Shown: positions 8,165 through 18,068, counted from the stretch's first letter. The stretch: 64,000 nucleotides of DNA from Bacillota bacterium (GCA_023400055.1 JAEXFN010000053.1:1-64000); one strand, 5' to 3'. Made by a program: numbers and translations. Notes: generated by a model not told the origin, from the letters alone.

Positions 8165-9541
8165 ATGTTACAGAAAGGTTTCAAGAAGCAGAACTATGTT
8201 GCCCTGTTCCTGGTCATGGCTTTGCTCGCTGTCGGAGCCGGCTGGGGTTCGGTTCATGCAGCACCCGCCAAAATCAAGATCAAAGTATGGACCATGAACC
8301 GCCACGATGCGGATTACATGAACGCAATGGTGAATCAGTTCAATAAGCAAAACAAGGACAACATCGAGATCAATTATCAGATTTTCACCGACAACTATCA
8401 ACAGACTTTGGATTTAGCCTATACCACCGGTGAAGCGCCCGACGTTTTCATGGATGCCACCGGAGTGTATGAGAAACGGCTTCCCGCCGGAGACCTGGCG
8501 CCGTTGGATCAATACCTGACCCCGGCCTTTAAGAAGCGTTTCGGCGGCGGCGCGTTTCTCGACGGAATCAACATGGACAAAGGCAGCATCTATTCGATGC
8601 CGGCCATCGGAACCACACCCCGGTTGATCTATAACAAAGGCATTTTTAAGAGAGCCGGAATCAAAGCACCGCCGAAGACCGTGGCGGAGATGGCCAAGGA
8701 TGCGATCCAAATCAGCACCAAGCTCAGCAAAGAAGGAATCTTCGGTTACGCCCAGAATTTCAAGAGCCCGACGCAGGCCTTATCGCGTTCCGTCGATTAC
8801 ATCATGATGCGGAGCGGCGGCGTCCGGGAAGGGTATGATTTTAAGACCGGCAAATTCGATTTTACGGGTTATAAGCCGATCCTGCAGGCCTATAAGCAGA
8901 TCTTCACTTCCAATGGCGCTTTCCCGGGCTGCGAATCGTTGGACATCGATCCGCTGCGGACCCAATTCGCCGTGGGCAAAATCGGGATGTACATCTCCTG
9001 GACCCACTCCGAACCGGGCGTTTATCAAAACCAGTTTCCCACCAAGGAAGACTGGAGCATGGCTCCGTTGCCGACCATCAATGGGGTGAAGGGCTCCAAT
9101 CGGATCAATTTGGCGGGACGTTTCTGGCTGATGAACAGCAAGACCAAATACCCGAAAGAAGCCTGGAAGGTTATGGAGTTTTTATACAGCGACCAGCTGC
9201 TGGCCGGTTACTACGAACATGGCTTGGGCCTGGTAATGGTGCCCTCGGCCATCAAGAAGGCCAAAACGCCGGCGACCGTTGAAAAATGGCCGGCCATCCA
9301 GTTTGACAAACATGACAAAATCTGGCCGAACATTCCGCTCGATGTGAGACCGGAAGGCAAAGACTATTATCAGGTCTTCTCGGAGATCATCTTCGGCGCT
9401 ACTGACCTCGACAAGGGCATCACCGATCTCAATGCCCGGTACAATCAAGCATTTGACAAGGCTATCAGCGAACATAAGACCATGCGCATCATCTATAAGG
9501 ATTTCGATCCGGCCGAACCCGGGAAAGTATTCAAGAAATAA
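8165..9541 (+). CDS. Extracellular sugar-binding protein of a CUT1 ABC transporter
   Basis: A 458-residue family 1 solute-binding protein. The signal peptide (MLQKGFKKQNYVALF, hydrophobic core, likely cleavage near VHAAP) lacks a lipobox Cys, so it should be released to a periplasm or be held some other way. The mature protein starts with IKIKVWTMNRHD and carries the GEAPDVFM motif typical of oligosaccharide binders. AAAGGGGGAG precedes ATG 8165; the earlier in-frame start has none. Two permease genes follow directly. No ATPase gene is linked, so a shared MsmK/UgpC-type ATPase elsewhere is likely. The ligand is probably a rhamnose-containing or related oligosaccharide (inference). Confidence 0.9.
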   Translation: MLQKGFKKQNYVALFLVMALLAVGAGWGSVHAAPAKIKIKVWTMNRHDADYMNAMVNQFNKQNKDNIEINYQIFTDNYQQTLDLAYTTGEAPDVFMDATGVYEKRLPAGDLAPLDQYLTPAFKKRFGGGAFLDGINMDKGSIYSMPAIGTTPRLIYNKGIFKRAGIKAPPKTVAEMAKDAIQISTKLSKEGIFGYAQNFKSPTQALSRSVDYIMMRSGGVREGYDFKTGKFDFTGYKPILQAYKQIFTSNGAFPGCESLDIDPLRTQFAVGKIGMYISWTHSEPGVYQNQFPTKEDWSMAPLPTINGVKGSNRINLAGRFWLMNSKTKYPKEAWKVMEFLYSDQLLAGYYEHGLGLVMVPSAIKKAKTPATVEKWPAIQFDKHDKIWPNIPLDVRPEGKDYYQVFSEIIFGATDLDKGITDLNARYNQAFDKAISEHKTMRIIYKDFDPAEPGKVFKK

Positions 9542-9554
9542 ACGGGCTGACTGC

Positions 9555-9583
9555 GGCGGCTACAGTTCCAAACTGTAGCCGCC
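9555..9583 (+). promoter_or_regulatory. Intercistronic mRNA hairpin between binding-protein and permease genes
   Basis: Perfect 13-bp stem (GGCGGCTACAGTT/AACTGTAGCCGCC) with a three-base loop and no T tract. In sugar ABC operons such hairpins usually stabilise the upstream binding-protein message and lower permease expression. Confidence 0.75.
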
Positions 9584-9604
9584 CGTCATAAGGAGATCTA
9601 TCAC

Positions 9605-10510
9605 ATGTCATCAACCCGAACCAAACGATACGGTCAGATTTATTGGATGCTTACTCCCAATCTGCTCATCTTTTTGGCGCTGACCATCTATCCGGTGATT
9701 TGGGCACTGCAGTATATGTTCTTTAGTTACGACGGAATCAACGCCGCCCGGTTTGTGGGATGGGACAATTTCATCCGCGTGTTCACCAGGGATGATGTTT
9801 TTTGGCACTCGGTCCTCAACACCCTGGTCTATGTCTGCGGCAAGTTGCTCATTACGTTGCCCCCCGCATTTTTACTGGCGGTGATCTTAAATAAAAAATT
9901 CAAGGGCCGGGGATTGCTGCAAGGGGTCATGTTCAGCCCGACCATCATGAGCACGGCGGTCATGGCGTTGATGTTCTACCTGATCTTCAACGTCTATAAC
10001 GGCGTCGTCAATCACGTGCTGCTGGCGCTGGGTCTGACCCAAATACCCATCAACTGGCTGGGCAAAGATCTGGCCATGCTGACCTGCATCATCGTGGGCG
10101 CCTGGGGCGGCATCGGCAATTACATGATTTACTTCCTGGCCGGATTGCAGAGCATTCCCAAGGAGATTTACGAAAGCGCCGAACTGGACGGGGTCAACGG
10201 CTTCCAGCGGATGATCTACATTACGCTTCCGATGATGGGGCCGGTATTGCAGGTTATTTTGATGCTCTCCATCATCATCGCCTTCCAGGACATGCAAAGC
10301 ATCATGGTCTTGACTGAAGGCGGTCCGTTCTCCGCTACCCAAGTGATGTTCTTATACATCTATCAGTTGTACTTTCCGATCTCGGCTTCGGCCAATACGC
10401 TCGTCAATTCCGACTTCGGATACGGCGCGGCCGTCAGTATCGTGGCCGCTGCAATTATCGGACTCATCACCTGTGGGTACCTGTATTTCTCCCGCAAGCT
10501 GGATTATTAA
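9605..10510 (+). CDS. Sugar ABC transporter permease (MalF/UgpA type)
   Basis: A 301-residue inner-membrane permease with six predicted helices and the EAA loop around IPKEIYESAELDGVNGFQRMIYITLPMM (about residues 187-214), which contacts the ATPase. It pairs with the MalG-type permease that follows. AAGGAG lies about eight bases before ATG 9605. It belongs to the importer whose binding protein is at 8165. Confidence 0.92.
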   Translation: MSSTRTKRYGQIYWMLTPNLLIFLALTIYPVIWALQYMFFSYDGINAARFVGWDNFIRVFTRDDVFWHSVLNTLVYVCGKLLITLPPAFLLAVILNKKFKGRGLLQGVMFSPTIMSTAVMALMFYLIFNVYNGVVNHVLLALGLTQIPINWLGKDLAMLTCIIVGAWGGIGNYMIYFLAGLQSIPKEIYESAELDGVNGFQRMIYITLPMMGPVLQVILMLSIIIAFQDMQSIMVLTEGGPFSATQVMFLYIYQLYFPISASANTLVNSDFGYGAAVSIVAAAIIGLITCGYLYFSRKLDY

Positions 10511-10535
10511 ACTAACAAAGATGGGAATGGGATCG

Positions 10536-11378
10536 ATGGACAGAACAATCAAGGCCGCGGCCAAGACTTTGAAATGGTTATTCTTGCTGATTATGACGGT
10601 CTTTACGTTATATCCGGTTTTTTACACCCTGGTCGGCTCGTTAAAGACCAACGCCGAGTTGATCTCCGGGGCTACGCTGCTGCCGTCGCAATGGATGTTC
10701 TCCAACTATGCGGATGCGTTCCGGCAGGGGAATTTTTTGCAATACACTTGGAACAGCGTCTATCTCAGCGTCATGGTGACGCTGCTGGCGCTGATTACCT
10801 CCTCGCTAACCGGTTATATTTTGGCCCGGCATGAGTTTCCGGGGCGCAAATTGCTGCTTAGCATGCACTTGGCCTTCATGTTTGTGTCCTTGGGAGCAGT
10901 CTCGCTGTATCCGCAATATCGGCTGATGCATTCCTTGGGGCTCACCGGTAATCTGGTCGGTTTGGCGCTGGTGTTGACCGGCGGGCAGGGGACCAACATC
11001 TTCCTGACGATCGGTTTCATCAAAACCCTGCCCAAAGAGCTGGATGAAGCGGCCTTGATCGACGGCTGCAGTTATTTCCGGGTTTACTGGAATATCGTCT
11101 TGCCGCTGTTGCGGCCGATCCTGGGCGTAGTGGCCCTATTTACCTTCCGGACCGCCTGGAACGATTATATTACCTCGTTTGTGTTTACGATGTCCAATCC
11201 GCTGTTGAAGCCATTGACCGTGGCCGTGGTCAGCCTGCGTTACTCGGCCAATGCCGCCGCCGAATGGAACATCATGACCGCCGGCGCGGCCATCGCCTTG
11301 CTGCCAGTACTGATCCTGTATTGCTTCACCCAGAAACAATTCATCTCCGGCCTCACCGCCGGCGCGGTCAAGGGATGA
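10536..11378 (+). CDS. Sugar ABC transporter permease (MalG/UgpE type)
   Basis: A 280-residue MalG-type permease with about six helices. Its EAA motif, LPKELDEAALIDGCSYFRVYW, lies near residues 165-185. The start is uncertain: ATGs at 10521, 10527 and 10536 are all in frame with weak ribosome sites. 10536 is chosen because MDRTIKAAAKTLKW is a typical N terminus and GGGAATGGGA sits just upstream. It begins 25 bases after the partner permease gene. Confidence 0.9.
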   Translation: MDRTIKAAAKTLKWLFLLIMTVFTLYPVFYTLVGSLKTNAELISGATLLPSQWMFSNYADAFRQGNFLQYTWNSVYLSVMVTLLALITSSLTGYILARHEFPGRKLLLSMHLAFMFVSLGAVSLYPQYRLMHSLGLTGNLVGLALVLTGGQGTNIFLTIGFIKTLPKELDEAALIDGCSYFRVYWNIVLPLLRPILGVVALFTFRTAWNDYITSFVFTMSNPLLKPLTVAVVSLRYSANAAAEWNIMTAGAAIALLPVLILYCFTQKQFISGLTAGAVKG

Positions 11379-11462
11379 GGGCCGGACCGCTGCGCAGCCG
11401 CGTCGAGTTGAAAGATCTTCTTGCAGGTAAATAACTATTGGTGCTGAAGTAAGGGATCGACG

Positions 11463-13367
11463 ATGATCATTTCGGCACTGGAAAGGATGGAGAAGAGAGC
11501 GATGCTGCTGGATTGGGTCCGGAACCTGAAACTTAAAAACAAGATCGCTTTGGCCTGTATGACGTTGATCGCGGTCTCGTCGCTGATCTCCGCCTTACTT
11601 TTGTATCGTTACGTGGCGGCGGAGATCCGCCAGAACGCCTATGTAAATTCGGCCGATCTCTTGACTCAGGTCAGCAATTTCCTGGATGAAAAGTTGAAGG
11701 GGATCATCCGGCGGGTTTACGCCTTGGAACTGAATCAGGATTTCAATAAGACCCTGTCCACCTTCTTATTCGATGACGAAAAGTATCGCTATGCCCTGGC
11801 GCTCTCGCGCTTTTCCAACTCCTTTTCGGAGATCCGTTCCACTGAGACCTTCACGGAATCCATCTTCATGGACACGCCGAAGGGAGCCTTTTTTGATCTT
11901 GCCAAGATCAAGAACCCGGATTTCGAATTTAAAAACTCCCGTCTCTACCGCCAGCTGCGTTTCCGCCCCGGCGAGGCCGTTTATTGGGGACTGAGCTGCA
12001 AGGACGAGATTTACCGCGACGGGAAGCTGGTGGTGCCGCTGGTCTTCCAGTTCGCCATCGACGGCTACAACAACAATCTCTATATCGTGGTCAATCTGGA
12101 CAAAGCGGCCATTTTAGAATACCTGAGCAAGCTTTATTCCGGCGCGGGGAACTGGAGCCTGATCCTCGACAACCAGGGGCGGGAGGTGGTCTCCGATCAC
12201 GATTCGAACGCCCGGTGGCTGCTGGCCGACCCGAGCGCCATCCGCGCAATCGCTCGCGGTTCGCATGGCCGGCTCATCCGCCGTCATCGGGGCGTCAATT
12301 ATAGCGTCAGTTATCAGGCGATGTCCGTAGCGCCCTGGAAAATCGTGAATATCCAGTCGGAACGGGTACTGTTGCACCGGCTGAATAAGTTCGGCTTCTT
12401 TGTGCTGATGCTCACCGGCGCGTGCATGCTGGCGACGCTCATCCTGGCGGTGCTTCTTTCTAAAAGCATCACCCACCCCCTGGTAATGCTGGAAAATACC
12501 ATTCATAAAGTCACCCAGCGCGACTTCAACGTCAAATTCGACTATGATTACCAGGATGAGGTCGGGCAACTGGGCAAGAGCTTCAATTTCATGGTGGAGG
12601 AGATCCGCGCGTTAATTCAAAAGCTGCACCAGTCCATCCTCCGGTTGCAGGAAGAGAAGGAGAAAGTCAAAATCGAGCAGCAGCTCAAACGGCAGGCGGA
12701 GTTGAAAGCCCTGCAGGCGCAGATTAATCCGCATTTTCTATACAATACGCTGGATTCGATCCACTGGATGGCCGATCAGATTCAGGCGGACGATATCAGC
12801 CGGATGACCATGGCCCTGGGGACGCTCTTCCGGACCGGCTTGAATAAAGGCCACGATATCATCACGATCCAAAACGAGCTGGAAAACGTGGATAGTTATT
12901 TGACCATCCAAAAAATGCGTTATGGTGAGCAATTCAGCTACCACATCGCGGTGGATGAAAAAATCCAGCAGTTGCTGACGATCAAACTGATCTTACAGCC
13001 GTTGGTGGAGAACGCGATTTACCACGGGATCAAGGAAAAACCGGGACCAGGCGTCATTGCCATCACCGGGGCCCTGACCGAGAACGGCGGCGCGGTTCAA
13101 TTGACGGTCCGCGACAACGGCGCCGGGATTCAACTGTTGGCGCTGGGGCTGATCAACCGCCGCCTGCGCCAAGAGAACGCGGCCGAGCAGCCGCAGCCCG
13201 AAGGCAGGGGCTACGGTATTTATAATGTCAATGAGCGGATCAAGCTTTATTTTGGGAACCGTTACGGATTGCAGTTTGACAGTGAATGGGGTCGGGGAAC
13301 CGCGGTCACGATTTTAATTCCGGCCGTCGCGCCAGAGGAGATTGCCAAATTATGTACAAAATCTTAG
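11463..13367 (+). CDS. YesM-type sensor histidine kinase
   Basis: A 634-residue membrane sensor. It has a first helix near residues 30-52, an extracytoplasmic dCache-like domain to about 300, a second helix (about 305-330), HAMP (about 335-385) and a His_kinase domain with the phosphoacceptor in QINPHFLYNTLD (His424). The ATPase domain has an N box PLVENAIYHGIKE near 515 and a GYGIYNVNERI G box. These kinases sense extracellular sugars or binding proteins and usually control the adjacent CUT1 importer. The gene overlaps the YesN-like regulator by 16 bases. The first ATG (11463, AAGGGA upstream) is used; 11487 and 11502 are alternatives. Confidence 0.92.
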   Translation: MIISALERMEKRAMLLDWVRNLKLKNKIALACMTLIAVSSLISALLLYRYVAAEIRQNAYVNSADLLTQVSNFLDEKLKGIIRRVYALELNQDFNKTLSTFLFDDEKYRYALALSRFSNSFSEIRSTETFTESIFMDTPKGAFFDLAKIKNPDFEFKNSRLYRQLRFRPGEAVYWGLSCKDEIYRDGKLVVPLVFQFAIDGYNNNLYIVVNLDKAAILEYLSKLYSGAGNWSLILDNQGREVVSDHDSNARWLLADPSAIRAIARGSHGRLIRRHRGVNYSVSYQAMSVAPWKIVNIQSERVLLHRLNKFGFFVLMLTGACMLATLILAVLLSKSITHPLVMLENTIHKVTQRDFNVKFDYDYQDEVGQLGKSFNFMVEEIRALIQKLHQSILRLQEEKEKVKIEQQLKRQAELKALQAQINPHFLYNTLDSIHWMADQIQADDISRMTMALGTLFRTGLNKGHDIITIQNELENVDSYLTIQKMRYGEQFSYHIAVDEKIQQLLTIKLILQPLVENAIYHGIKEKPGPGVIAITGALTENGGAVQLTVRDNGAGIQLLALGLINRRLRQENAAEQPQPEGRGYGIYNVNERIKLYFGNRYGLQFDSEWGRGTAVTILIPAVAPEEIAKLCTKS

Positions 13368-14998
13368 TCGTCGATGACGAGCCGATCATCCGCAGCGGAA
13401 TCATCAATGCGCTGTCCGGGCAGGAGCACGGCTTTGTGGTCGCGGGCGAGGCGGCCAACGGGATGCAGGCGTTGGAGCTGCTGCCGGAGCTGGCGCCCGA
13501 TGTGATCATCACCGATATCTGCATGCCGACTGTCAACGGACTGGAATTGATCGAAACCGCCAAATCCATCAATCCCGATCTCAAGATCCTGGTGATCAGC
13601 GGTTACGATGATTTTGAGTATGCCCAAAAAGCAGTGCGGCTGGGAGTCGACGACTACATTCTCAAGCCAGTGCAGGCCCAGCATTTGCTGGAGATTTTGG
13701 CGCGGGTCCGGGTCGAGCTGGATAAGCGGTACCTTTTCTTGCATGACGTGAGCCAGCTCCAGAAGCGGCTCACGGTCAGCCTGCCGTTATTGCGGGAATG
13801 GTTCTTGCAGGGCCTGATCGCCGGGAAAATGACCGCGCCAGAGATCGCCGAGAAATTGACCGACCTGGATCTGCGCCTGACCGGCCCGTTGTTTGGCGTG
13901 GCGCTGCTCAAAATGAAGAACCTGCAGTCCGTCACGGCGCCCGGCGCCGGGAAAGGAATGGCCCAGACCTTTCTGATGCAGATCGCCGCGGCGATCTTTC
14001 CGGCCAGGATCGGGGCCGTCCCTTTCTTCCTGAGCGAAGATAAACTGGCCATCCTGTTTGACATCGCCAGCTCCGACCGGCAACGGGTTTTTATCGCCCT
14101 GAACCAGAATTTGAAACGGATCGTACTGGCGGTTCAGAATCAGCTCAATGTCGCTACTTACGCCGCTCTAGGCAGCCTCTATGATGAACTGGCAGCGGTC
14201 AGCCGCTCCTATTCCGAGGCGGAGACCGCCCTGCAGTTCAGCTTCATTCAGGAAAAAGGCGGTCTGGTCAATTACGAAGACATCAATCTGCAGACCGAGA
14301 CGTCGCTGGCATGGCCGCAGGAGCTGGAGCGGCAATTGTTGCTTCAGGTGCGGCTGGGCGACGGCGCAGGCGCTGCCCGAGGCGCGCAGGCGTTCTTCGC
14401 CTATTACCGCGCCCAGCAGGGGATTAAGCCGGGCCGGGTCAAACAGTCGGTTTTCGAAATGACGCTTTTATTGCAGCGGACCGTGGCCGAGGCTGGCGGC
14501 AACATTGCCGGTTATGGAGCGGACGCTCAAAGCGATCCTTACCAGCTGGTCCAGGAGTGTGAGACCCTGATCGAGCTGGAGCAATTTCTGATCGATTTGG
14601 CCCGCGCCTGTTGCGACGCGATCCAGAAGGCGCGGCTGGGCAAGAACTTTTCCATCGTCGAAAAGGCCAAACAGATTATCGAGAGTTCCCTGGAACAGAG
14701 CGAGTTTTCATTGGACGACGTGGCGGGGCGGCTGTTTCTCAGCTCCAACTACCTGCGCAGTCTCTTCAAACAGCAGGTCGGCGAGTCGTTCGTCGAATAT
14801 TTGACGCGCCGCCGGATGGAAAAGGCCCGCGACCTCCTGGACTTGGACGACGTCACCTTGAAAGTGCACCACATCGCCGAGATGGTCGGCTACAATGATC
14901 AGCACTATTTTTCGATCTGCTTCAAGAAATATTTCGGCCTGACGCCGACCGACTACCGGGAGGCCAAAGCGCTCTCGGACCGCCCGGAACGGGCCTAG
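13352..14998 (+). CDS. YesN-type response regulator with AraC-type DNA-binding domain
   Basis: A 548-residue regulator. The receiver domain (1-120) has the acidic pocket VVDDE (D8, D9), phosphoacceptor D55 in VIITDICMP and K105 in YILKP. A middle region of about 300 residues follows, and the last 100 residues form two AraC-type helix-turn-helices (FSLDDVAGRLFLSSNYLRSLFK and IAEMVGYNDQHYFSICFKKYFG, with the PTDYR end). It is translationally coupled to the kinase. The likely target is the rhamnosidase/sugar importer operon immediately upstream. The start at 13352 is supported by AGAGGAG and by the receiver domain beginning there. Confidence 0.93.
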   Translation: MYKILVVDDEPIIRSGIINALSGQEHGFVVAGEAANGMQALELLPELAPDVIITDICMPTVNGLELIETAKSINPDLKILVISGYDDFEYAQKAVRLGVDDYILKPVQAQHLLEILARVRVELDKRYLFLHDVSQLQKRLTVSLPLLREWFLQGLIAGKMTAPEIAEKLTDLDLRLTGPLFGVALLKMKNLQSVTAPGAGKGMAQTFLMQIAAAIFPARIGAVPFFLSEDKLAILFDIASSDRQRVFIALNQNLKRIVLAVQNQLNVATYAALGSLYDELAAVSRSYSEAETALQFSFIQEKGGLVNYEDINLQTETSLAWPQELERQLLLQVRLGDGAGAARGAQAFFAYYRAQQGIKPGRVKQSVFEMTLLLQRTVAEAGGNIAGYGADAQSDPYQLVQECETLIELEQFLIDLARACCDAIQKARLGKNFSIVEKAKQIIESSLEQSEFSLDDVAGRLFLSSNYLRSLFKQQVGESFVEYLTRRRMEKARDLLDLDDVTLKVHHIAEMVGYNDQHYFSICFKKYFGLTPTDYREAKALSDRPERA

Positions 14999-15044
14999 GC
15001 CGCTCGCGGCAGGGTTTCCAATCAGCGCTGTTCCCGACGCTCGT

Positions 15045-15075
15045 CCCGGTGACTTCCCAGTCGCCGGGGTTTTTT
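15045..15075 (+). terminator. Rho-independent terminator after the YesN-type gene
   Basis: CCCGGTGAC/GTCGCCGGG stem (one G-T pair), six-base loop and a T run. Confidence 0.9.
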
Positions 15076-15290
15076 ATAGGCGGCGGACGGCTCAAGCGGC
15101 CCGTCCCGTCCGGACGTTAAGTCTTTCCGTTGTTAAAGCCCGCAAAATATTGTAAGATAAAATAAGTTGGGAAAAATCTCAAATATCGTTGCTTAATGTC
15201 GGGGTGGCATTAGTATGTCAAAGCTTTTCAATCGGCCATTTCGGTCCTTGCGATTGGGCAGTTTAATTTCATTAAGGGAGGCGCGATCGG

Positions 15291-16415
15291 ATGTCCGGCG
15301 ACAATGAGGTTCGACGGTATGGAGAGAACTTGCAGGCGGAGCGGGAGGCCATCGCCTTGTATCAGCGATTGGCCGCAGCCGAGCCCAATCCCGATCTGGC
15401 CGCTATCTACCAGCGGCTGGTGGCGACCGAGGAGAAGCACGCCGCCTTTTGGGCGGAGAAGCTTCGCGCGGCCGGGCAGGTGGTGCCGGAGTTTCAGGCC
15501 GGCTGGCGCACCTGTTTCTTCGGCTGGCTGGCCGGCCGGTTGGGGCCGGCCTTCGTCCTGCCGACCATCGCTTCACTGGAACGGACCACCGCCAGCGGCT
15601 ATAACGGCCAAGCCGACGCCGAGGCGATGCACATGCCGGCCGATGAACGCTCCCATGCCCGGATCTTCGGCCTGTTGGCCCGAACCACCCAGGGGCTGCA
15701 AGGAAGCGAGCTGGCCCGCTTCGAAGGACGCCACCGCGCCACCGGCGGCAATGCGCTGCGCGCGGCGGTGCTGGGCGCCAACGACGGTTTGCTCTCGGTC
15801 TTTAACCTGGTGATGGGGGTGGCCGGCGCCGGGGTGCCGGCCCGCAACATTCTCATCACCGGCCTGGCCGGATTGCTGGCCGGCGCGCTCTCGATGGCGC
15901 TGGGCGAGTGGCTGTCGGTGCAAAGCGCCCGCGAGTTGTACCAGCACCAGCTGGACATCGAGGAACGGGAGCTGGCGGAGGTTCCGGAGGAGGAAGTCGA
16001 GGAGCTGACCTTGATCTACCAGGCTAAGGGGATCGAGGCGGCGACCGCGCGGCAGTTGGCCGACAGGCTGGTCTCCGATCCCGTCACCGCCCTGGATACC
16101 CTGGCCCGGGAGGAACTGGCCATCGATCCGGCGGAGCTGGGCGGATCGGCCTGGGAGGCGGCGATCACCTCTTTCCTGCTCTTCGCGGTCGGCGCCCTCA
16201 TCCCGGTCCTGCCTTACGTCTTTCTGAGCGGCACCGTCGGTGTCTTGGTCAGCGCCGGTTGCAGCGCGCTGGGCCTGTTCATCATGGGCGCGATCATCAC
16301 GGTGATGACCGGCAAACATCCGGTGATCTCCGGCTTGCGCCAGGTCCTGTTCGGACTGGCCACCGCCGCGCTCACCTTCGGCATCGGCCGGATCATCGGG
16401 GTCAATTTGGGCTGA
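15291..16415 (+). CDS. Ferritin-like domain fused to VIT1/CCC1 transporter
   Basis: A 374-residue fusion. Residues 1-140 form a ferritin-like/rubrerythrin four-helix domain with E-x-x-H motifs (AEREAIALYQ, EEKHAAFW, DERSHARIF) suited to a di-iron site. Residues 150-374 are a CCC1/VIT1 membrane domain (LGANDGLLSVFNLVMG, ALSMALGEWLSVQSARE, EEEVEELTLIYQAKG). The architecture resembles the membrane ferritin-like MbfA/Erv1 proteins that export or detoxify iron or manganese, so metal efflux is the likely role. AAGGGAGG precedes ATG 15291. It stands alone between two terminators. Confidence 0.88.
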   Translation: MSGDNEVRRYGENLQAEREAIALYQRLAAAEPNPDLAAIYQRLVATEEKHAAFWAEKLRAAGQVVPEFQAGWRTCFFGWLAGRLGPAFVLPTIASLERTTASGYNGQADAEAMHMPADERSHARIFGLLARTTQGLQGSELARFEGRHRATGGNALRAAVLGANDGLLSVFNLVMGVAGAGVPARNILITGLAGLLAGALSMALGEWLSVQSARELYQHQLDIEERELAEVPEEEVEELTLIYQAKGIEAATARQLADRLVSDPVTALDTLAREELAIDPAELGGSAWEAAITSFLLFAVGALIPVLPYVFLSGTVGVLVSAGCSALGLFIMGAIITVMTGKHPVISGLRQVLFGLATAALTFGIGRIIGVNLG

Positions 16416-16466
16416 TTAGGGAAAAGAACGGCAAAATGAGGCGCATTGTACAACCTTTGATGAAAG

Positions 16467-16496
16467 AACGGTCTTGGATACGCAGGGCCGTTTTTT
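16467..16496 (+). terminator. Rho-independent terminator after the VIT1 fusion gene
   Basis: AACGGTC/GGCCGTT stem (one G-T pair), twelve-base loop and a T run. Confidence 0.75.
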
Positions 16497-16562
16497 CATA
16501 CCCGCTGATCGTTAGCTCAAAGGAGGATGGAAGGTGAGACGAGTTCCTTAATCTTTTAGGAC

Positions 16563-16588
16563 AAGAATCATTATCGGATTCTTTTTTA
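16563..16588 (+). terminator. Second small hairpin with T run
   Basis: AAGAATC/GATTCTT stem followed by T. It lies 70 bases after the previous terminator. Between them is an AAAGGAGG followed directly by ATG and a ten-codon frame (MEGETSSLIF), too short and too close to the ribosome site to call a gene. The rest of 16497-17037 is AT-rich and holds the lacI promoter region. Confidence 0.55.
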
Positions 16589-16673
16589 AGCGCTGTGCTC
16601 CAAGGAGACCCACCTACGTCCATCGCCTCGCAGAGGAAACTTTCTTGGCAGCTAAAATACTTTATAAAAGATC

Positions 16674-16724
16674 TTGACTTACTTATTCGTTAAAAGTATT
16701 ATAAAAACAGATAACGTTTTCTAT
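16674..16724 (+). promoter_or_regulatory. Sigma-A promoter with LacI-family operator O1
   Basis: TTGACT (16674-16679), 17 bases, TATTAT (16697-16702), then the operator AGATAACGTTTTCTAT at 16709-16724 covering the expected start site. The 16-base operator is identical at 16914-16929 and closely related to 18069-18086. The LacI-type product of 17038 is the obvious candidate to bind here (inference). Confidence 0.75.
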
Positions 16725-16908
16725 GATTTAAATAAGACATTGGAAACCTTGTGAGAAAGTTCAGTTTATTGATTTCTTAACTTTAAGGTTAAGGCTTAAT
16801 GCCACTGCGTATAGAATGTATATTGGGAATTCGGAATAACTTTATGTTATAAATTGTAACCAAGCTGGAATTGATGAAAAGTCTTCGCCGAAGTTATCGT
16901 TTAAAGAA

Positions 16909-16938
16909 TTGACAGATAACGTTTTCTATATTTTTATA
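16909..16938 (+). promoter_or_regulatory. Second promoter with LacI-family operator O2
   Basis: TTGACA at 16909-16914 with a weaker -10 around 16932-16938 (TTTATA). The operator AGATAACGTTTTCTAT (16914-16929) fills the spacer, an arrangement that would block polymerase binding. It lies about 110 bases upstream of the regulator start, suggesting autoregulation. Confidence 0.7.
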
Positions 16939-17037
16939 GGATTTTTGAACGGATTAGCGCTGAAACATTAGGATTTAATATATTCAAAGTAAATTGACCA
17001 TCGGCTGATGCGAGGTTTTGGGAGGCGGGATTGCATC

Positions 17038-18054
17038 ATGACTAATATCACTATAAAGGATGTAGCCAAAAAAGCGAATGTGTCCACTTCAACGGTTTCC
17101 AGGGTATTAAATAACAACTACCCGGTAAGTGATGAGGTCCGCGATAAGGTTCTTCAATGTATGAAAGATCTGAATTATCAACCCAATGGAATCGCCAGAA
17201 GCCTGAAAAACAGTAAGACGCAAATGATCGGTTTTGTGGTTGCGGATATATCGAATCCCTTTTTTATGCAGATTGCCAAAGCAATGGAAAGCGTGATAAG
17301 CAATGAAAATCATAGCTTAGTGTTTTGCAGTAGCGATGGCATACCGCAAAAAGAGCAAAAGCTGCTGGAGTTGTTGAATGAGAAAAGGGTTGAGGCGATG
17401 GTTATCGCTTCTTCCGATCCCGAAGGACTTTATATTAAACAGTTAGTGGATCAAGGGATGCCGGTGGTCTTAATTGATAGGAAAATAAAGGGAGTCAACG
17501 CGGATGTGATAGTTGAAGATAATTTTAATGCCGCATATCAGCTTACAGAGCATTTAATAAAAAATGGGCACCGGAAGATTGCAATTGTCAATGTCTCTTT
17601 ATCCATTAGTGTAGGCCTGGAGCGGTTTGATGGATTTCGGGAAACCATGCGACATAATGATATTGTCATCGATAATCGCTACGTATTAAAAGGTGGCTTT
17701 AAAAGGGAGGAGGCCCATGCTGCTGTTAAAAGGATGATTTTAGAGAATAAAAATGACTTACCCACCGCTGTGGTTTGTGCGAATAATATCATGGCGGAAG
17801 GCGCAGTCATGGCCATTCGGGAATTTGGATTGAGTATACCGAATGATATTTCAATCGTTTCCTTCGGAACGATCGACTTGCTTGAATTGATTGAACCCAA
17901 GCTTACTATCGCTTCGCAAAATACTTACGCCATTGGCCGTAAGGCGGGACAGATAATTTTGGATAGAGTAAATCATGGCAATAATCAAAATGATTTTAAA
18001 GAATATGTGCTGATTTCAGATATCGTGATAAGAGATTCGGTGAAGACCATATAA
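17038..18054 (+). CDS. LacI-family transcriptional regulator
   Basis: A 338-residue repressor. The helix-turn-helix with ITIKDVAKKANVSTSTVSRVLN and the hinge ARSLKNSKT (residues 1-62) precede a periplasmic-binding-protein-like effector domain (IGFVVADISNPFF, HRKIAIVN, SIVSFG). It should bind the ATAGA-AACGTT-TCTAT sites at 16709, 16914 and 18069 and so control itself and the ABC importer/aldolase/kinase operon downstream. The effector is probably an operon substrate or intermediate. Its coding sequence is more AT-rich than the genes before 16.4 kb. GGGAGG lies about 12 bases before ATG 17038. Confidence 0.93.
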   Translation: MTNITIKDVAKKANVSTSTVSRVLNNNYPVSDEVRDKVLQCMKDLNYQPNGIARSLKNSKTQMIGFVVADISNPFFMQIAKAMESVISNENHSLVFCSSDGIPQKEQKLLELLNEKRVEAMVIASSDPEGLYIKQLVDQGMPVVLIDRKIKGVNADVIVEDNFNAAYQLTEHLIKNGHRKIAIVNVSLSISVGLERFDGFRETMRHNDIVIDNRYVLKGGFKREEAHAAVKRMILENKNDLPTAVVCANNIMAEGAVMAIREFGLSIPNDISIVSFGTIDLLELIEPKLTIASQNTYAIGRKAGQIILDRVNHGNNQNDFKEYVLISDIVIRDSVKTI

Positions 18055-18068
18055 AAAAATTTATCTTG